From: DASUPK01 sp963774305
Lineage (GTDB): Bacteria; Actinomycetota; Thermoleophilia; Solirubrobacterales; 70-9
DNA length: 64,000 nucleotides
Assembly (NCBI GenBank): GCA_963774305.1
Contig: CAVZEM010000003.1
Coordinates: 186,001 to 250,000, forward strand
Reading direction: 5' to 3'
The notes beneath the pieces are model-generated. The model was not told where the DNA came from and did no database searches. It saw nothing but the letters and a program-made list of their open reading frames with translations. Positions 48,326 to 57,234 of this stretch are shown here, in pieces; within the stretch, counting starts at the first letter, position 1; each line of letters opens with the position of its first letter. Position numbers and translations under genes: made by a program.

Positions 48326-51300
48326 GTGAGCGCCGGAGCGGTCCATCTGCACGTCCACAGCGAGTACTCGCTGCTCGACGGGGCCTGCAAGATCGACAAG
48401 CTCGCCGCCCGCGCGGCGGAGCTGGACATGCCGGCGCTCGGGCTCACCGACCACGGGGTGATGAACGGCTCGGTCGAGCACTACAAGGCGTGCAAGGACG
48501 CCGGGATCAAGCCGATCATCGGGCTCGAGGCCTACCTCGTCGACGATCGCAACGCCACGCCCCAGGCGGCCCGGTACGAGCGCAACCACCTCACCCTGCT
48601 GGCCTCCAACGACGAGGGCTTCCGCAACCTGGTCAAGCTGAGCTCCGCCGGCTTCCTGGAGGGCTTCTCCCGCGGCAAGGCGAACGTCGACATGGAGCTG
48701 CTCTCGGCGCACTCCGAGGGAGTGATCGCGCTCACCGGCTGCCTGCAGTCCCGCTTCTGCCGGCGGCTGGTCGAGGACCGTCCGGACGACGCACGCGCCC
48801 ACATCGACGACCTGCTCGGCGCCTTCGGCCCGGACCAGGTCTATTTCGAGGTGCAGCGGAACGGCGTCCCCGAGCAGGACAAGGCGAACGAGGGGATCGT
48901 CAAGGTGGCGCGCGAGCTCGGACGCCCGCTGGTAGCCACCGCCGACGTCCACTACCTGCGGCGCGAGGACTACGACAGTCATGCCGCGCTTCTCTGCGTG
49001 CAGACGAAGTCGACGATCGAGCAGCCGAAGCTCCGCTTCGACACGAACGAGTTCTACTTGAAGAGCACCGAGGAGATGTCCGAGTCCTTCGCGGACATGC
49101 CGGACGCTGTTGCCAGCACTCTCGAGATTGCGGAACGCTGCGAGGTGGAGGTGCAGCTCGGCCAGCTGCTGCTGCCGCGCTTCCCCACGCCAGAGGGCAC
49201 AGAGCCGGGGGAGATGCTCCGCGAGCTGGCGCTGAGCGGGCTACGGCAGCGGTACGGCGATCCGATTCCCGCCGATGCAAGGGAGCGGCTCGACTTCGAG
49301 CTCGGCGTGATCTCCAAGATGGGCTTCGAGTCCTACTTCCTGATCGTCTGGGACTTCGTCAAGTACGCGAAGGGCAACGGGATCGCTGTCGGCCCAGGCC
49401 GAGGCTCGGCGGCGGGCTCGATCGTCGCCTACGCCCTCGAGATCACCGACCTCGATCCGCTCGCGAACGGGCTCCTCTTCGAGCGCTTCTTGAACCCGGG
49501 CCGGAAGTCCATGCCGGACATCGACATCGACTTCTCGGTCCGTGGCCGCGAGCAGGTGATCCGGTACGTCGCCGACAAGTACGGCCGCGAATGCGTCGCC
49601 CAGATCATCACCTTCGGCAAGATGGCCCCTCGGGCCGCGACCCGAGACGCCGCCCGGGTGCTCGGCTACGACTACGGCACCGGCGACCGCCTCGCCAAGC
49701 AGATTCCCGAGCCGATCATGGGGCGCAGCCCGAGCTTCGAGGAATGCCTGAAGCCGGGCGAGGAGCTGAAGCGGACCTACGACTCGGACCCCGACGCCCA
49801 GAAGATCATCAGCACCGCTCAAGGGCTCGAGGGGATCGTCCGGAACCACTCGATCCACGCCGCGGCGGTCGTGATCGCGGACCGGCCTCTCCAGGAGATC
49901 GTGCCCCTTCAGCTCGCAGAGGATCGCGGCGCCCCCGCCGGCAACGGCAACGGAACCGGGAACGGCAAGCCGGAGCGGGCCTACAAGACCGTCACCCAGT
50001 ACTCGATGGGCCCGATCGAGGAGATGGGGCTGCTGAAGATGGACTTCCTCGGCCTGCGCAACCTCGATGTGATCGAGGACGCGACGACGATCATCGAGCG
50101 CTCGCGCGAGGAGAAGATCGACATCGAGAGCATCCCGCTCGACGATGCCAAGACCTTCCAGATGCTCGCCCGCGGCGAGTCGATCGGCGTCTTCCAGTTC
50201 GAATCCGACGGGATGCGGGACGCGCTCAAGACGATTCGGCCGACCGAGTTCCAGGACCTCGTCGCGATCGGCGCGCTCTACCGCCCAGGCGCGATGCGCT
50301 TCATCCCGGACTACGCCAAGGGTAAGCGTGACCCGTCATCGGTTCGCTACGCCGATCCGCGGCTGCGGTCGATCACCGAGACCACCTACGGCTGCGTGAT
50401 CTACCAGGAGCAGCTCATGGAGATCGCCAAGCAGATGGCCGGCTTCAGCCCGGCCGAGGCGGACGACCTCCGCAAGGCGGTCGGCAAGAAGAAGCGCGAC
50501 CTGATGGCGACCATGAAGGAGAAGTTCCTCGAGGGGATGGCGGCGTCCAAGACCGACCGGCGCGTCGCCCAGGACCTCTGGTCGCTGATGGAGGCGGCCG
50601 CCGACTACTCCTTCAACCGCTCACACGCGGCCTGCTACGCGCTGATCTCATACCGGACCGCCTGGCTGCGCGCCAACTATCCGGCCGAGTACATGGCGGC
50701 GCTGATCTCGACGGTGATGTCGACCAAGGACAAGGTGCCCTTCTTCGTCAACCGCTGCGCGGAGATGGGGATCGAGGTGCTCCCTCCGGACGTGAACAGC
50801 TCCGACCATGGCTTCGTGGTCTCCGGGAACAGCATCCGCTTCGGCCTCGACGCCGTGAAGAACGTGGGCCACATCGCGGTCCAGGCGATCCTCGACGCCC
50901 GCTCGAAGGACGGGAACTTCACCTCATTGTGGGATTTCTGCGAGCGGGTCGACACCCGCGCGGTGAACAAACGAGCGGTGGAGTGTCTTGTCAAATGCGG
51001 AGCATTTGACTCGACCGGTGCCTCGCGCAAGGGAATGCTGGAGGCGCTGCCCGCGGCGACTGCGTTCGGACAGAAGGCCCAGGAGGACTCGCGGCTCGGC
51101 CAGTCCTCGATCTTCGACCTCGGCGGCGGGGCGGAGGAATCCGGCCCGTCGCGCCAGCACCATGCACCGATCCGGGCGGAGGAGTTCGATCAGCGAGAGC
51201 TGCTTCGCCTCGAGAAGGAGACCCTCGGCACCTTCCTGTCCTCGCACCCGCTCGCCGAGGTGAAGGACGCCCTCCGCGCCCGCGTGGACTGCTCACTCTC

Positions 51301-51844
51301 GAGCCTCACCGACAAGCCGGACGGCTCGTGGGTGACCGTCGGCGGCATCATCGCCGAGTTCAAGCGACACAAGTCGAAGAACGGGTCGATGATGTCCTTC
51401 GCCACGCTCGACGACGTCGAAGGCCAGGTCGAGGTGCTGGTGATGGGCAAGGCGTACGAGGCCTCGATCGAGTTCCTGGCGGCCGACGCGGTCGTCGTCA
51501 TGCGCGGCAGGCTCGACCACAAGGGCCGAGGGGAGACCAAGCTCGTCGCCCAGGAGGTGGAGCTCTTCCAGCCCACCGAGGACGAGGTGGCGAAGGCCCG
51601 GGCGGCGAGAGACACGGGCCCGCTGCGGCTCGGCATCGACGCGTCGGACTTCGGCGCCTCACTGATCGAGGAGCTCAAGGTGATCCTCGCGCACTTCCCC
51701 GGTGACTCCGAGGTGATTCTCGTCATGAAGACGCGAGAGGGGACGAGGGAGCTTCGCTTCGGGCGCGAATACCGCGTGCGGCGCTCTGCAGGACTGGACG
51801 CAGAGCTCGATGCGCTGCTCGGAGCTACGGCGCGCGCTGCGTAG
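48326..51844 (+). CDS. dnaE: DNA polymerase III alpha subunit
   Basis: Replicative polymerase; 1172 aa from GTG 48326. N-terminal PHP domain with intact metal motifs (HLHVHSEYSLLDGA, LTDHGVMNG, TADVHY), consistent with PHP proofreading as in mycobacterial DnaE1. Polymerase core with GPGRGSAAGSIVAYALE and PDIDIDFSVRGREQVI, RPGAMRF, and the C-terminal helix-hairpin-helix and OB-fold (WVTVGGIIAEFKRHKSKNG). A Gly/Asn-rich insert (GNGNGTGNGK) lies near residue 545. Divergent from sixA. Confidence 0.97.
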   Translation: MSAGAVHLHVHSEYSLLDGACKIDKLAARAAELDMPALGLTDHGVMNGSVEHYKACKDAGIKPIIGLEAYLVDDRNATPQAARYERNHLTLLASNDEGFRNLVKLSSAGFLEGFSRGKANVDMELLSAHSEGVIALTGCLQSRFCRRLVEDRPDDARAHIDDLLGAFGPDQVYFEVQRNGVPEQDKANEGIVKVARELGRPLVATADVHYLRREDYDSHAALLCVQTKSTIEQPKLRFDTNEFYLKSTEEMSESFADMPDAVASTLEIAERCEVEVQLGQLLLPRFPTPEGTEPGEMLRELALSGLRQRYGDPIPADARERLDFELGVISKMGFESYFLIVWDFVKYAKGNGIAVGPGRGSAAGSIVAYALEITDLDPLANGLLFERFLNPGRKSMPDIDIDFSVRGREQVIRYVADKYGRECVAQIITFGKMAPRAATRDAARVLGYDYGTGDRLAKQIPEPIMGRSPSFEECLKPGEELKRTYDSDPDAQKIISTAQGLEGIVRNHSIHAAAVVIADRPLQEIVPLQLAEDRGAPAGNGNGTGNGKPERAYKTVTQYSMGPIEEMGLLKMDFLGLRNLDVIEDATTIIERSREEKIDIESIPLDDAKTFQMLARGESIGVFQFESDGMRDALKTIRPTEFQDLVAIGALYRPGAMRFIPDYAKGKRDPSSVRYADPRLRSITETTYGCVIYQEQLMEIAKQMAGFSPAEADDLRKAVGKKKRDLMATMKEKFLEGMAASKTDRRVAQDLWSLMEAAADYSFNRSHAACYALISYRTAWLRANYPAEYMAALISTVMSTKDKVPFFVNRCAEMGIEVLPPDVNSSDHGFVVSGNSIRFGLDAVKNVGHIAVQAILDARSKDGNFTSLWDFCERVDTRAVNKRAVECLVKCGAFDSTGASRKGMLEALPAATAFGQKAQEDSRLGQSSIFDLGGGAEESGPSRQHHAPIRAEEFDQRELLRLEKETLGTFLSSHPLAEVKDALRARVDCSLSSLTDKPDGSWVTVGGIIAEFKRHKSKNGSMMSFATLDDVEGQVEVLVMGKAYEASIEFLAADAVVVMRGRLDHKGRGETKLVAQEVELFQPTEDEVAKARAARDTGPLRLGIDASDFGASLIEELKVILAHFPGDSEVILVMKTREGTRELRFGREYRVRRSAGLDAELDALLGATARAA

Positions 51845-51961
51845 AATGCACCGGCTGGCTGGGCGGGTCGGAGCATCCAGTGTCTCGCGTTAGCAGATAG
51901 GGGCCCGATTGCGCAAGGGGTTCCCCGGCGCCAAGAAGCCCATGCCCTCCTCGGCGGCGCC

Positions 51962-51967
51962 TAGACT
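51962..51967 (+). promoter_or_regulatory. -10 element of a leaderless promoter
   Basis: TAGACT lies 7 nt upstream of GTG 51975 and supports that start. Confidence 0.5.
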
Positions 51968-51974
51968 GAACGCC

Positions 51975-52379
51975 GTGCCGAGGCAGACCCAGACCCAGAG
52001 GAGGAGCGCCGGCGAATGCCGCCAGTGCCGCACCTTCTGCGACAAGCTGGTCAACCCCGCGGGCTGCCTCGAGATGGGATGCAAGTTCCTCTACACCTAC
52101 GAGGATGCGCGCACCGGCGGCCGCTTCATGGGCTGCATGAACAAGGTCTTCAGCGCCGAGATCGACTTCGACCTGTTCCTGCTGGCCGAGCGCGCCCGAG
52201 AGGGCTTCGGCGGCATCAAGATGACCGGCACCCCGCTGCCCCACTGCCAGTTCAGCGTCGAGCGGGCCTACGAGGGAGACGGCCCAGGCCACGAGTGCGT
52301 CAACCGCCGCTTCTTCGACGTGCCGGACGACACCCCGGAGTCGATCCAGGCTTTCGACCTGCGCAACTCGATCACCTGA
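51975..52379 (+). CDS. Conserved-looking Cys-rich hypothetical protein
   Basis: 134 aa from GTG 51975 (MPRQTQTQRRSAGE), chosen because of the -10 7 nt upstream and because homology-like features start here. Eight cysteines in a patterned spacing: CRQCRTFC, GCLEMGC, GCM, HC and EC. This suggests a structural metal or iron-sulfur site. No signal peptide or membrane helix. Family not recognised; function unknown. The 3' end overlaps the convergent AHSA1-like gene by 8 bp. Confidence 0.75.
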   Translation: MPRQTQTQRRSAGECRQCRTFCDKLVNPAGCLEMGCKFLYTYEDARTGGRFMGCMNKVFSAEIDFDLFLLAERAREGFGGIKMTGTPLPHCQFSVERAYEGDGPGHECVNRRFFDVPDDTPESIQAFDLRNSIT

Positions 52380-52812
52380 GCGAGCCCCCGAGCATCTCCC
52401 GCAGGCGGTCGAAGCTGTCCGTCCAGCCGCCCTCGTGCAGCGCCCGCCGCTCCTCGGTCGTGAATTCCCCCTGGAGAAGCTCGACGCGGGTCTGCGCGCC
52501 GCGCTCCTCGAGCGAAACCGTCACCACCGTCTCGCGGTCGTCAGGATCGGGTGGGTCCCAGCGGAACGTGTAGACAAGCCGCGCCGGTGGCTCGACCTGC
52601 AGGAACTCACCGGAGAGCCGAAACGCCTCCCCTTCGGGGGGTTGCATCTCGATCAGGTAGCTGCCCCCCGGGCGGAGGTCGAGGTCGACGCGGTGAGTGC
52701 TGAACCCATGCGGGCCCCACCACCGCGCCAGTTCGCTCCCATCGGTCATCGCTTCGAAGACCTCGGGCCGGGTCGCGGGGAGCGTCTGGGTCATTTGCAG
52801 AAAAGGCCTCAT
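52372..52812 (-). CDS. SRPBCC/AHSA1-like protein
   Basis: 146 aa of the START/Bet v1-like fold: LPATRPEVFEAMTDGSELAR, WWGPHGFSTHRVDLDLRPGG, GEFLQVEPPARLVYTFRW, and the C-terminal helix GGWTDSFDRLREML. Members bind small hydrophobic ligands or act as stress-related co-factors; no ligand can be assigned. ATGA overlap with the upstream RodZ-like gene indicates coupling. Confidence 0.88.
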   Translation of the reverse strand: MRPFLQMTQTLPATRPEVFEAMTDGSELARWWGPHGFSTHRVDLDLRPGGSYLIEMQPPEGEAFRLSGEFLQVEPPARLVYTFRWDPPDPDDRETVVTVSLEERGAQTRVELLQGEFTTEERRALHEGGWTDSFDRLREMLGGSLR

Positions 52813-53549
52813 GCGCAGGTCGGTTGAGCCGCTGGATCGAGCCGCCTGATCCCACCTGGGGTGATCCGGTACCCGAGCGGCTCGGCGAGCGGCGGCACGC
52901 TGGTCGCGCTGCCGTCGACGGTCATCTCGATGGAGCCGTTACCGAAGGTGACCTCGAACGATCGGCTCTCGAACGGTCCTCTTGTCTCATCTGGTGGGAG
53001 TGTCTCGGCCACGAGGGTCCGTTGTTTCGCGTTCACCAGGCATACCCAGACGGCCGCGGTCGATCGCAGGTTGAGCGCCACCCGCGCCGGCGCAGCTGGG
53101 CCGCTCGCGGCTGTGCGTGTCGGCATGTGCCCGCCCTTGTGCTCGTGGGCGGGACCGCCTCCGCCCGAGCTCCCGAGGGAACCGACGATGACGAGGCCGA
53201 GGAGCACAATGGCCACCAACCCCCCGATCACCAGCAGGGCGGGTTTGACTGGCCTCCTGCGGTGTCTCACCTCTCCGGGCCTGATCGTCCCCAACGGGAT
53301 CGGCTCGGGCCGCTCGTGGCTCTCGATCTTGTCGTACTCGTCGAGGAGCGGCTCATCGTCGAGACCGAGATAGCCGGCGTAGGTCGAGAGGAAGCTGCGC
53401 GCGTACACGGGCTCGGGCAGCGCGTTCCAGCGGTCCTCCTCCATGGCGCGCAGGAACTTGAGGCGGATCTTGGTGACGCGCTCGGCCTCGACGAGGTCGA
53501 TCCCTCGCCGGGTCCGTGCTTCCCGCAACGTCTGGCCGACCGGCGTCAT
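52809..53549 (-). CDS. RodZ-like helix-turn-helix membrane protein
   Basis: 246 aa. N-terminal HTH_25 domain (TLREARTRRGIDLVEAERVT, RSFLSTYAGYLGLD), a basic juxtamembrane stretch, one helix (about 103-123, ALLVIGGLVAIVLLGLVIVG) and an external DUF4115-like beta domain (ALNLRSTAAVWVCLVNAKQR). RodZ links the cytoskeleton to cell-wall synthesis in rods; the actinobacterial role is less clear. A lytic transglycosylase is encoded divergently 26 bp away, consistent with a cell-wall role. Confidence 0.87.
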   Translation of the reverse strand: MTPVGQTLREARTRRGIDLVEAERVTKIRLKFLRAMEEDRWNALPEPVYARSFLSTYAGYLGLDDEPLLDEYDKIESHERPEPIPLGTIRPGEVRHRRRPVKPALLVIGGLVAIVLLGLVIVGSLGSSGGGGPAHEHKGGHMPTRTAASGPAAPARVALNLRSTAAVWVCLVNAKQRTLVAETLPPDETRGPFESRSFEVTFGNGSIEMTVDGSATSVPPLAEPLGYRITPGGIRRLDPAAQPTCA

Positions 53550-53575
53550 CTCCGGTCCTATTGTCCCTCCGTGAA

Positions 53576-54355
53576 ATGGGAAGAGGCGCTTCTCGCGTGA
53601 TTTGCGCGGTCGCCATGGCGGCGATCGCCGGCATTGGGCTGGTTGGATGCGGCGGGGCGTCGGCCGCCACGCCGCAGAGGATCGCCGACCAGCTGGTTGA
53701 GACGGACGGCGCGCTGCGCGCGGCGATCGACGATTGGCGGGCCGGGGGGGATCCGCCGTCCAGCGAGGCCCCTCAGGAAGTGCTCGACCAGGCCGAGGCC
53801 CTGGAGGACGACTCCCTCTACCTCGCCCAGCACCCGAACCTGACGGCCCATGTCCTGCCGCTGCTGCCGGCGAGCCTCAGCGCGGAGATGCGCCGCCTGA
53901 CCACCGCCAAGCGCGACCTGCTTCGCCTCTCCAGCGGCGCCCACCACCAGAAGCTGAACGTGGGAGCGCCGGCGCCCCTTTCGGATCTGATCGGCTTCTA
54001 CCGAGAGGCGAACGAGCGCTACGGCGTGGCCTGGAACTACCTCGCCGCGATCAACCTCGTCGAGACCAAGTTCGGCCGGGTGAAGAGCGACAGCGTCGCA
54101 GGGGCCAAGGGCCCGATGCAGTTCATCCCCTCCACCTGGCGGATCTATGGGCGTGGCGGGGACATCCACGACCCTCACGACGCGATCCTCGCCGCCGCCA
54201 ACCTGCTCCACCACAACGGTGCCCCGCCGCAATACGCGCGGGCCCTGCGTTCCTACAACGACTCCGGACTGTACGTGGATGCGGTCACGCGCTACGCCCG
54301 CGAGATCGCCGCGAATCCGTACGGCCTCTACTACCTCTACTCCTGGTTGCCCTAG
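53576..54355 (+). CDS. Lytic transglycosylase lipoprotein
   Basis: 259 aa from ATG 53576 (MGRGASRVICAVAM). Lipoprotein signal with LVGC lipobox. C-terminal SLT/MltB-like domain: NYLAAINLVETKFGRV (catalytic Glu), AKGPMQFIPSTWRIYG, and DAILAAANLLHHNG. Cleaves peptidoglycan with 1,6-anhydro product formation. The last 71 bp overlap the convergent gene at 54285..54917. Divergent from the RodZ-like gene. Confidence 0.9.
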   Translation: MGRGASRVICAVAMAAIAGIGLVGCGGASAATPQRIADQLVETDGALRAAIDDWRAGGDPPSSEAPQEVLDQAEALEDDSLYLAQHPNLTAHVLPLLPASLSAEMRRLTTAKRDLLRLSSGAHHQKLNVGAPAPLSDLIGFYREANERYGVAWNYLAAINLVETKFGRVKSDSVAGAKGPMQFIPSTWRIYGRGGDIHDPHDAILAAANLLHHNGAPPQYARALRSYNDSGLYVDAVTRYAREIAANPYGLYYLYSWLP

Positions 54356-54917
54356 GGCCCGCCAGATAGGCCCTTCCACGAGGCGAGAGCCGGTAGCCGA
54401 CCAGCAGGCTCTCGGTCAGGCCGAGCTCTTTCAGCTTGCGCACGTCGCGCTTGAACGGCAGCTTTTCCATATCGAGGGAGGCCGCAAGGTCTGCCGCCAG
54501 CGTCTCGGGTTGATCGGCGATCACCTCGAGCACGCGGCGCGTCCACGGCTCGCCGCGGGCCCGGTCCATGCGGGCCAGGCGAGCGTCGAGCTCCTCGCGC
54601 TCGGACTCGGTGATCTCGGCGCGCTCGCGCAGCGCAGCTCGCGGGTCGGAACCGACGCGGCGGAACTCGATCCGGTACAGGCGCCCCTCGGGCCGCAGGC
54701 TTGCGAGCAGCTCCTTGCGGGAGCGGAAGCCGGCGCGCCGGGCGTTGGCCGCGGTGATCCTGCGCTCGCTGGTCGGCTCGACCGCATCGATCGCCAGCAC
54801 GCCGGCGCGGGTGCGAAGGGTCCCTCCGGCCTTCACGGTCGGCCGCTTCCAGCGCCGGAAGGCCAGGTCGATCTCGCCGGCAGCGATCCCGTCCAGGGCG
54901 CGGCGGTTGAGCAGCAT
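54285..54917 (-). CDS. ASCH/PUA-like protein with C-terminal winged-helix region
   Basis: 210 aa. The N-terminal part (MLLNRRALDGIAAGEIDLAF, RRWKRPTVKAGGTLRT) resembles ASCH/PUA-like RNA-binding folds. The C-terminal region (RRVLEVIADQPETLAADLAA, FKRDVRKLKELGLTESL) looks like a winged helix. The Arg/Ser-rich tail runs 71 bp into the convergent transglycosylase gene. Start ATG overlaps the nfo stop by one base (TGATG), so it is coupled to nfo. Role unknown. Confidence 0.65.
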   Translation of the reverse strand: MLLNRRALDGIAAGEIDLAFRRWKRPTVKAGGTLRTRAGVLAIDAVEPTSERRITAANARRAGFRSRKELLASLRPEGRLYRIEFRRVGSDPRAALRERAEITESEREELDARLARMDRARGEPWTRRVLEVIADQPETLAADLAASLDMEKLPFKRDVRKLKELGLTESLLVGYRLSPRGRAYLAGPRATRSRGSRGRTDSRRSRGRSA

Positions 54918-55777
54918 CAGCCGCGAGCGCGGATGCCCTCGCGCAGCAACCGGCGGGTCAGCTGCACGTCCTTCAGGTCCGTGGCGCCGCCGTCGATCCC
55001 CGGCCCCTCCAGCACCGCCGGAACGTCTTGAAACCGCGGCTCGCTGAGAAATGCCCGGAACCCCTGCCGCCCGATCGCGCCCTTGCCGATCGGGGCGTGG
55101 CGGTCGCGGTTCGACCCCCGTGCGTCGCGTGAGTCGTTCACGTGGAGGAGCTTGAGCTGCTTCAGCCCGATCTTCGAGTCGATCTCGTCGGCGAGGTCAC
55201 TAACACCTTCGAGGGTGCGGACGTCGTAGCCGGTCGCGTGCAGGTGGCAGGAGTCGATGCAGAGGCCGAGTCGCCTCGGGCCGCCCGTCTTGTCGATCAG
55301 CTCGGCGGTCTCGTCGAAGTCACGGCCGAGCAGCTGCGGCGAGCCTGCCGTGTTCTCGTAGATGATCGGGCAGCGCTCCGAGCGAGCCAGCGCCTCCTTG
55401 ATCAGGCCGATCGCGCGCTTCCGGGCGTTGGTCCGGGTGTCGTCCTTGAGAGCGCCCGGATGCACCACGACGCCAAGCGCCCCGATTCCGTCGCCGACGC
55501 GCAGGGCATGGGTGAGCGACTCGAGGCTCTTGCTCCGCATCTCCCTGTCCTTCGCCGCCGGGTTGATCAGGTAGATCATGTGGATGGCGACCACCGCGAC
55601 CCGGGAGGCCTCCATCGTCTCGCGGAACGCGGTGAAGTCCTCGTCGGAGTAGCGCGTCGGGCGCCACATCCTCGGACTCTGGTTGAAGATCTGGATCGCC
55701 TCGCAGCGGCGCTCCTCGGCACGCTCGATGGCCTTGGGCAGGCCACCCCCTGTGGAAACATGGGCGCCGATCAGCAT
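54917..55777 (-). CDS. nfo: Endonuclease IV (AP endonuclease)
   Basis: Cuts DNA 5' of abasic sites; zinc-dependent TIM barrel, 286 aa. Canonical start MLIGAHVSTGGGLPKAIE, then EAIQIFNQSPRMW, VHPGALKD, IYENTAG, CIDSCHLHATGYD, LLHVNDSRDARGSN and RDRHAPIGKG, including the metal-binding His/Asp/Glu set. Its ATG (55777-55775) overlaps the divergent gltX start codon region, leaving no intergenic space. Confidence 0.95.
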   Translation of the reverse strand: MLIGAHVSTGGGLPKAIERAEERRCEAIQIFNQSPRMWRPTRYSDEDFTAFRETMEASRVAVVAIHMIYLINPAAKDREMRSKSLESLTHALRVGDGIGALGVVVHPGALKDDTRTNARKRAIGLIKEALARSERCPIIYENTAGSPQLLGRDFDETAELIDKTGGPRRLGLCIDSCHLHATGYDVRTLEGVSDLADEIDSKIGLKQLKLLHVNDSRDARGSNRDRHAPIGKGAIGRQGFRAFLSEPRFQDVPAVLEGPGIDGGATDLKDVQLTRRLLREGIRARG

Positions 55778-55778
55778 G

Positions 55779-57185
55779 ATGAGCTCAGATCAAGCCTCAG
55801 ATCCATCAGTCCCCGTTCGGGTCCGCTTCGCCCCGTCACCGACGGGCGCCCTCCACATCGGGGGAGCGAGGACGGCACTGTACAACTGGCTCTACGCGCG
55901 CGGCCGGAGCGGGCAGATGGTCCTTCGGATCGAGGACACCGATCGCGAGCGGTCGACTCCCGAGAACGTCGAGCAGATCCTCGACGCCCTCCGCTGGCTC
56001 GAGCTCGATTGGGACGAGGGGCCGATCAGCCAGGCTGAGCGGGCGGACCGCCACCGCGAGGCGCTGGATCGGCTGCTCGAGGCGGACCTGGCCTACCGGG
56101 ACACGGCGACGGCCGAGGACGTCGGGGCCTGGAAGAAGGAGCACGCCAACCGGGGCTATCGCGGGACGCCGAGCGACGATCCGGGGGCGGCCATCCGGCT
56201 CAAGGTCCCGGACGAGGGGGACACGGTCGTCGAGGACGAGATCCGCGGGGAAGTGCGCTTCCCGAATGAGGCCTCGGATGACTTCGTGGTCGCCCGGGCC
56301 GATGGATCCGTCCTCTACAACTTCGCCGTCGCGGTGGACGACGCCGAAATGGGGATCACCCACGTGATCCGTGGCGACGACCACCTCTCCAACACCCCGA
56401 AGCAGCTGCTGGTGATGGAGGCGCTCGGGGAGGCGCCCCCTCGCTATGCGCACCTGCCCCTGCTCCACGGGCCCGACGGCAAGAAGCTCTCCAAGCGGCA
56501 CGGCGCCGCGAGCGTCCAGGAGCTTCGCGACGCCGGATACCTGCCGGCCGCGGTCCGCAACTACCTGGCCCTGCTCGGCTGGGGCACCCAGGACGACACG
56601 ACGATCATGTCCACCGACGAGCTGATCGAGCGGTTCGACGTCGCCGACGTGGGGCGCGCCAGCGCGATCTTCGACGAGCAGAAGCTCCGCTGGCTCAACG
56701 GGCGCTTCATGCGGGAGATGGACCTCGATACGTACACCGAGGTGGTTGCCCGCCACCTCGGCCGCGAGCCCGACGAGCGCCTGCGCGCCGCCTGCGAGAT
56801 CGCGCAGGAGAAGGCCCAGACGCTGGACGAGGTCTGGCCGCTGATCCGCTTCCTCTTCGAGGACCCGGAGACCGACGAGAAGGCCTGGAGGAAGGTCATG
56901 AAGGACGGGGCCCTGCCCCTGCTCAGCGAGGCTCTCGAGGCGTTGAGGGGCGCCGAGCACTTCGAGCCGGCCGAGCTGGAAAGCTCGCTCGGGCGCATCC
57001 TCGCCGAGCACGACGTGAAGCCGGGAAAGCTCTACCAGCCGATCAGGGTCGCGATCACGGGCACCTCCGTCTCGCCGGGGATCTTCGAGTCGCTCTCGGT
57101 CCTCGGCAAGGAGCGCTCGCTGGAGCGAATCGAAAGAGCCATTCAGCGGCTTTCCACGGATGGCCACAGCGGAACTTCTAGGTAG
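55779..57185 (+). CDS. gltX: Glutamyl-tRNA synthetase
   Basis: Class I synthetase, 468 aa from ATG 55779 (ATG 55776 immediately before is also possible). HIGH motif in FAPSPTGALHIGGART, LRIEDTDRERS, KMSKS motif as KKLSKRHGAAS, and a C-terminal anticodon-binding domain. There is no other in-frame start before VRVRFAPSP, so the start overlaps the divergent nfo start. Whether it is discriminating or also charges tRNA-Gln cannot be told. Confidence 0.95.
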   Translation: MSSDQASDPSVPVRVRFAPSPTGALHIGGARTALYNWLYARGRSGQMVLRIEDTDRERSTPENVEQILDALRWLELDWDEGPISQAERADRHREALDRLLEADLAYRDTATAEDVGAWKKEHANRGYRGTPSDDPGAAIRLKVPDEGDTVVEDEIRGEVRFPNEASDDFVVARADGSVLYNFAVAVDDAEMGITHVIRGDDHLSNTPKQLLVMEALGEAPPRYAHLPLLHGPDGKKLSKRHGAASVQELRDAGYLPAAVRNYLALLGWGTQDDTTIMSTDELIERFDVADVGRASAIFDEQKLRWLNGRFMREMDLDTYTEVVARHLGREPDERLRAACEIAQEKAQTLDEVWPLIRFLFEDPETDEKAWRKVMKDGALPLLSEALEALRGAEHFEPAELESSLGRILAEHDVKPGKLYQPIRVAITGTSVSPGIFESLSVLGKERSLERIERAIQRLSTDGHSGTSR

Positions 57186-57234
57186 ATCAACGCACGGGCT
57201 AAACAATCGGCGCAGGCGTGCCGATGAGTGACCC

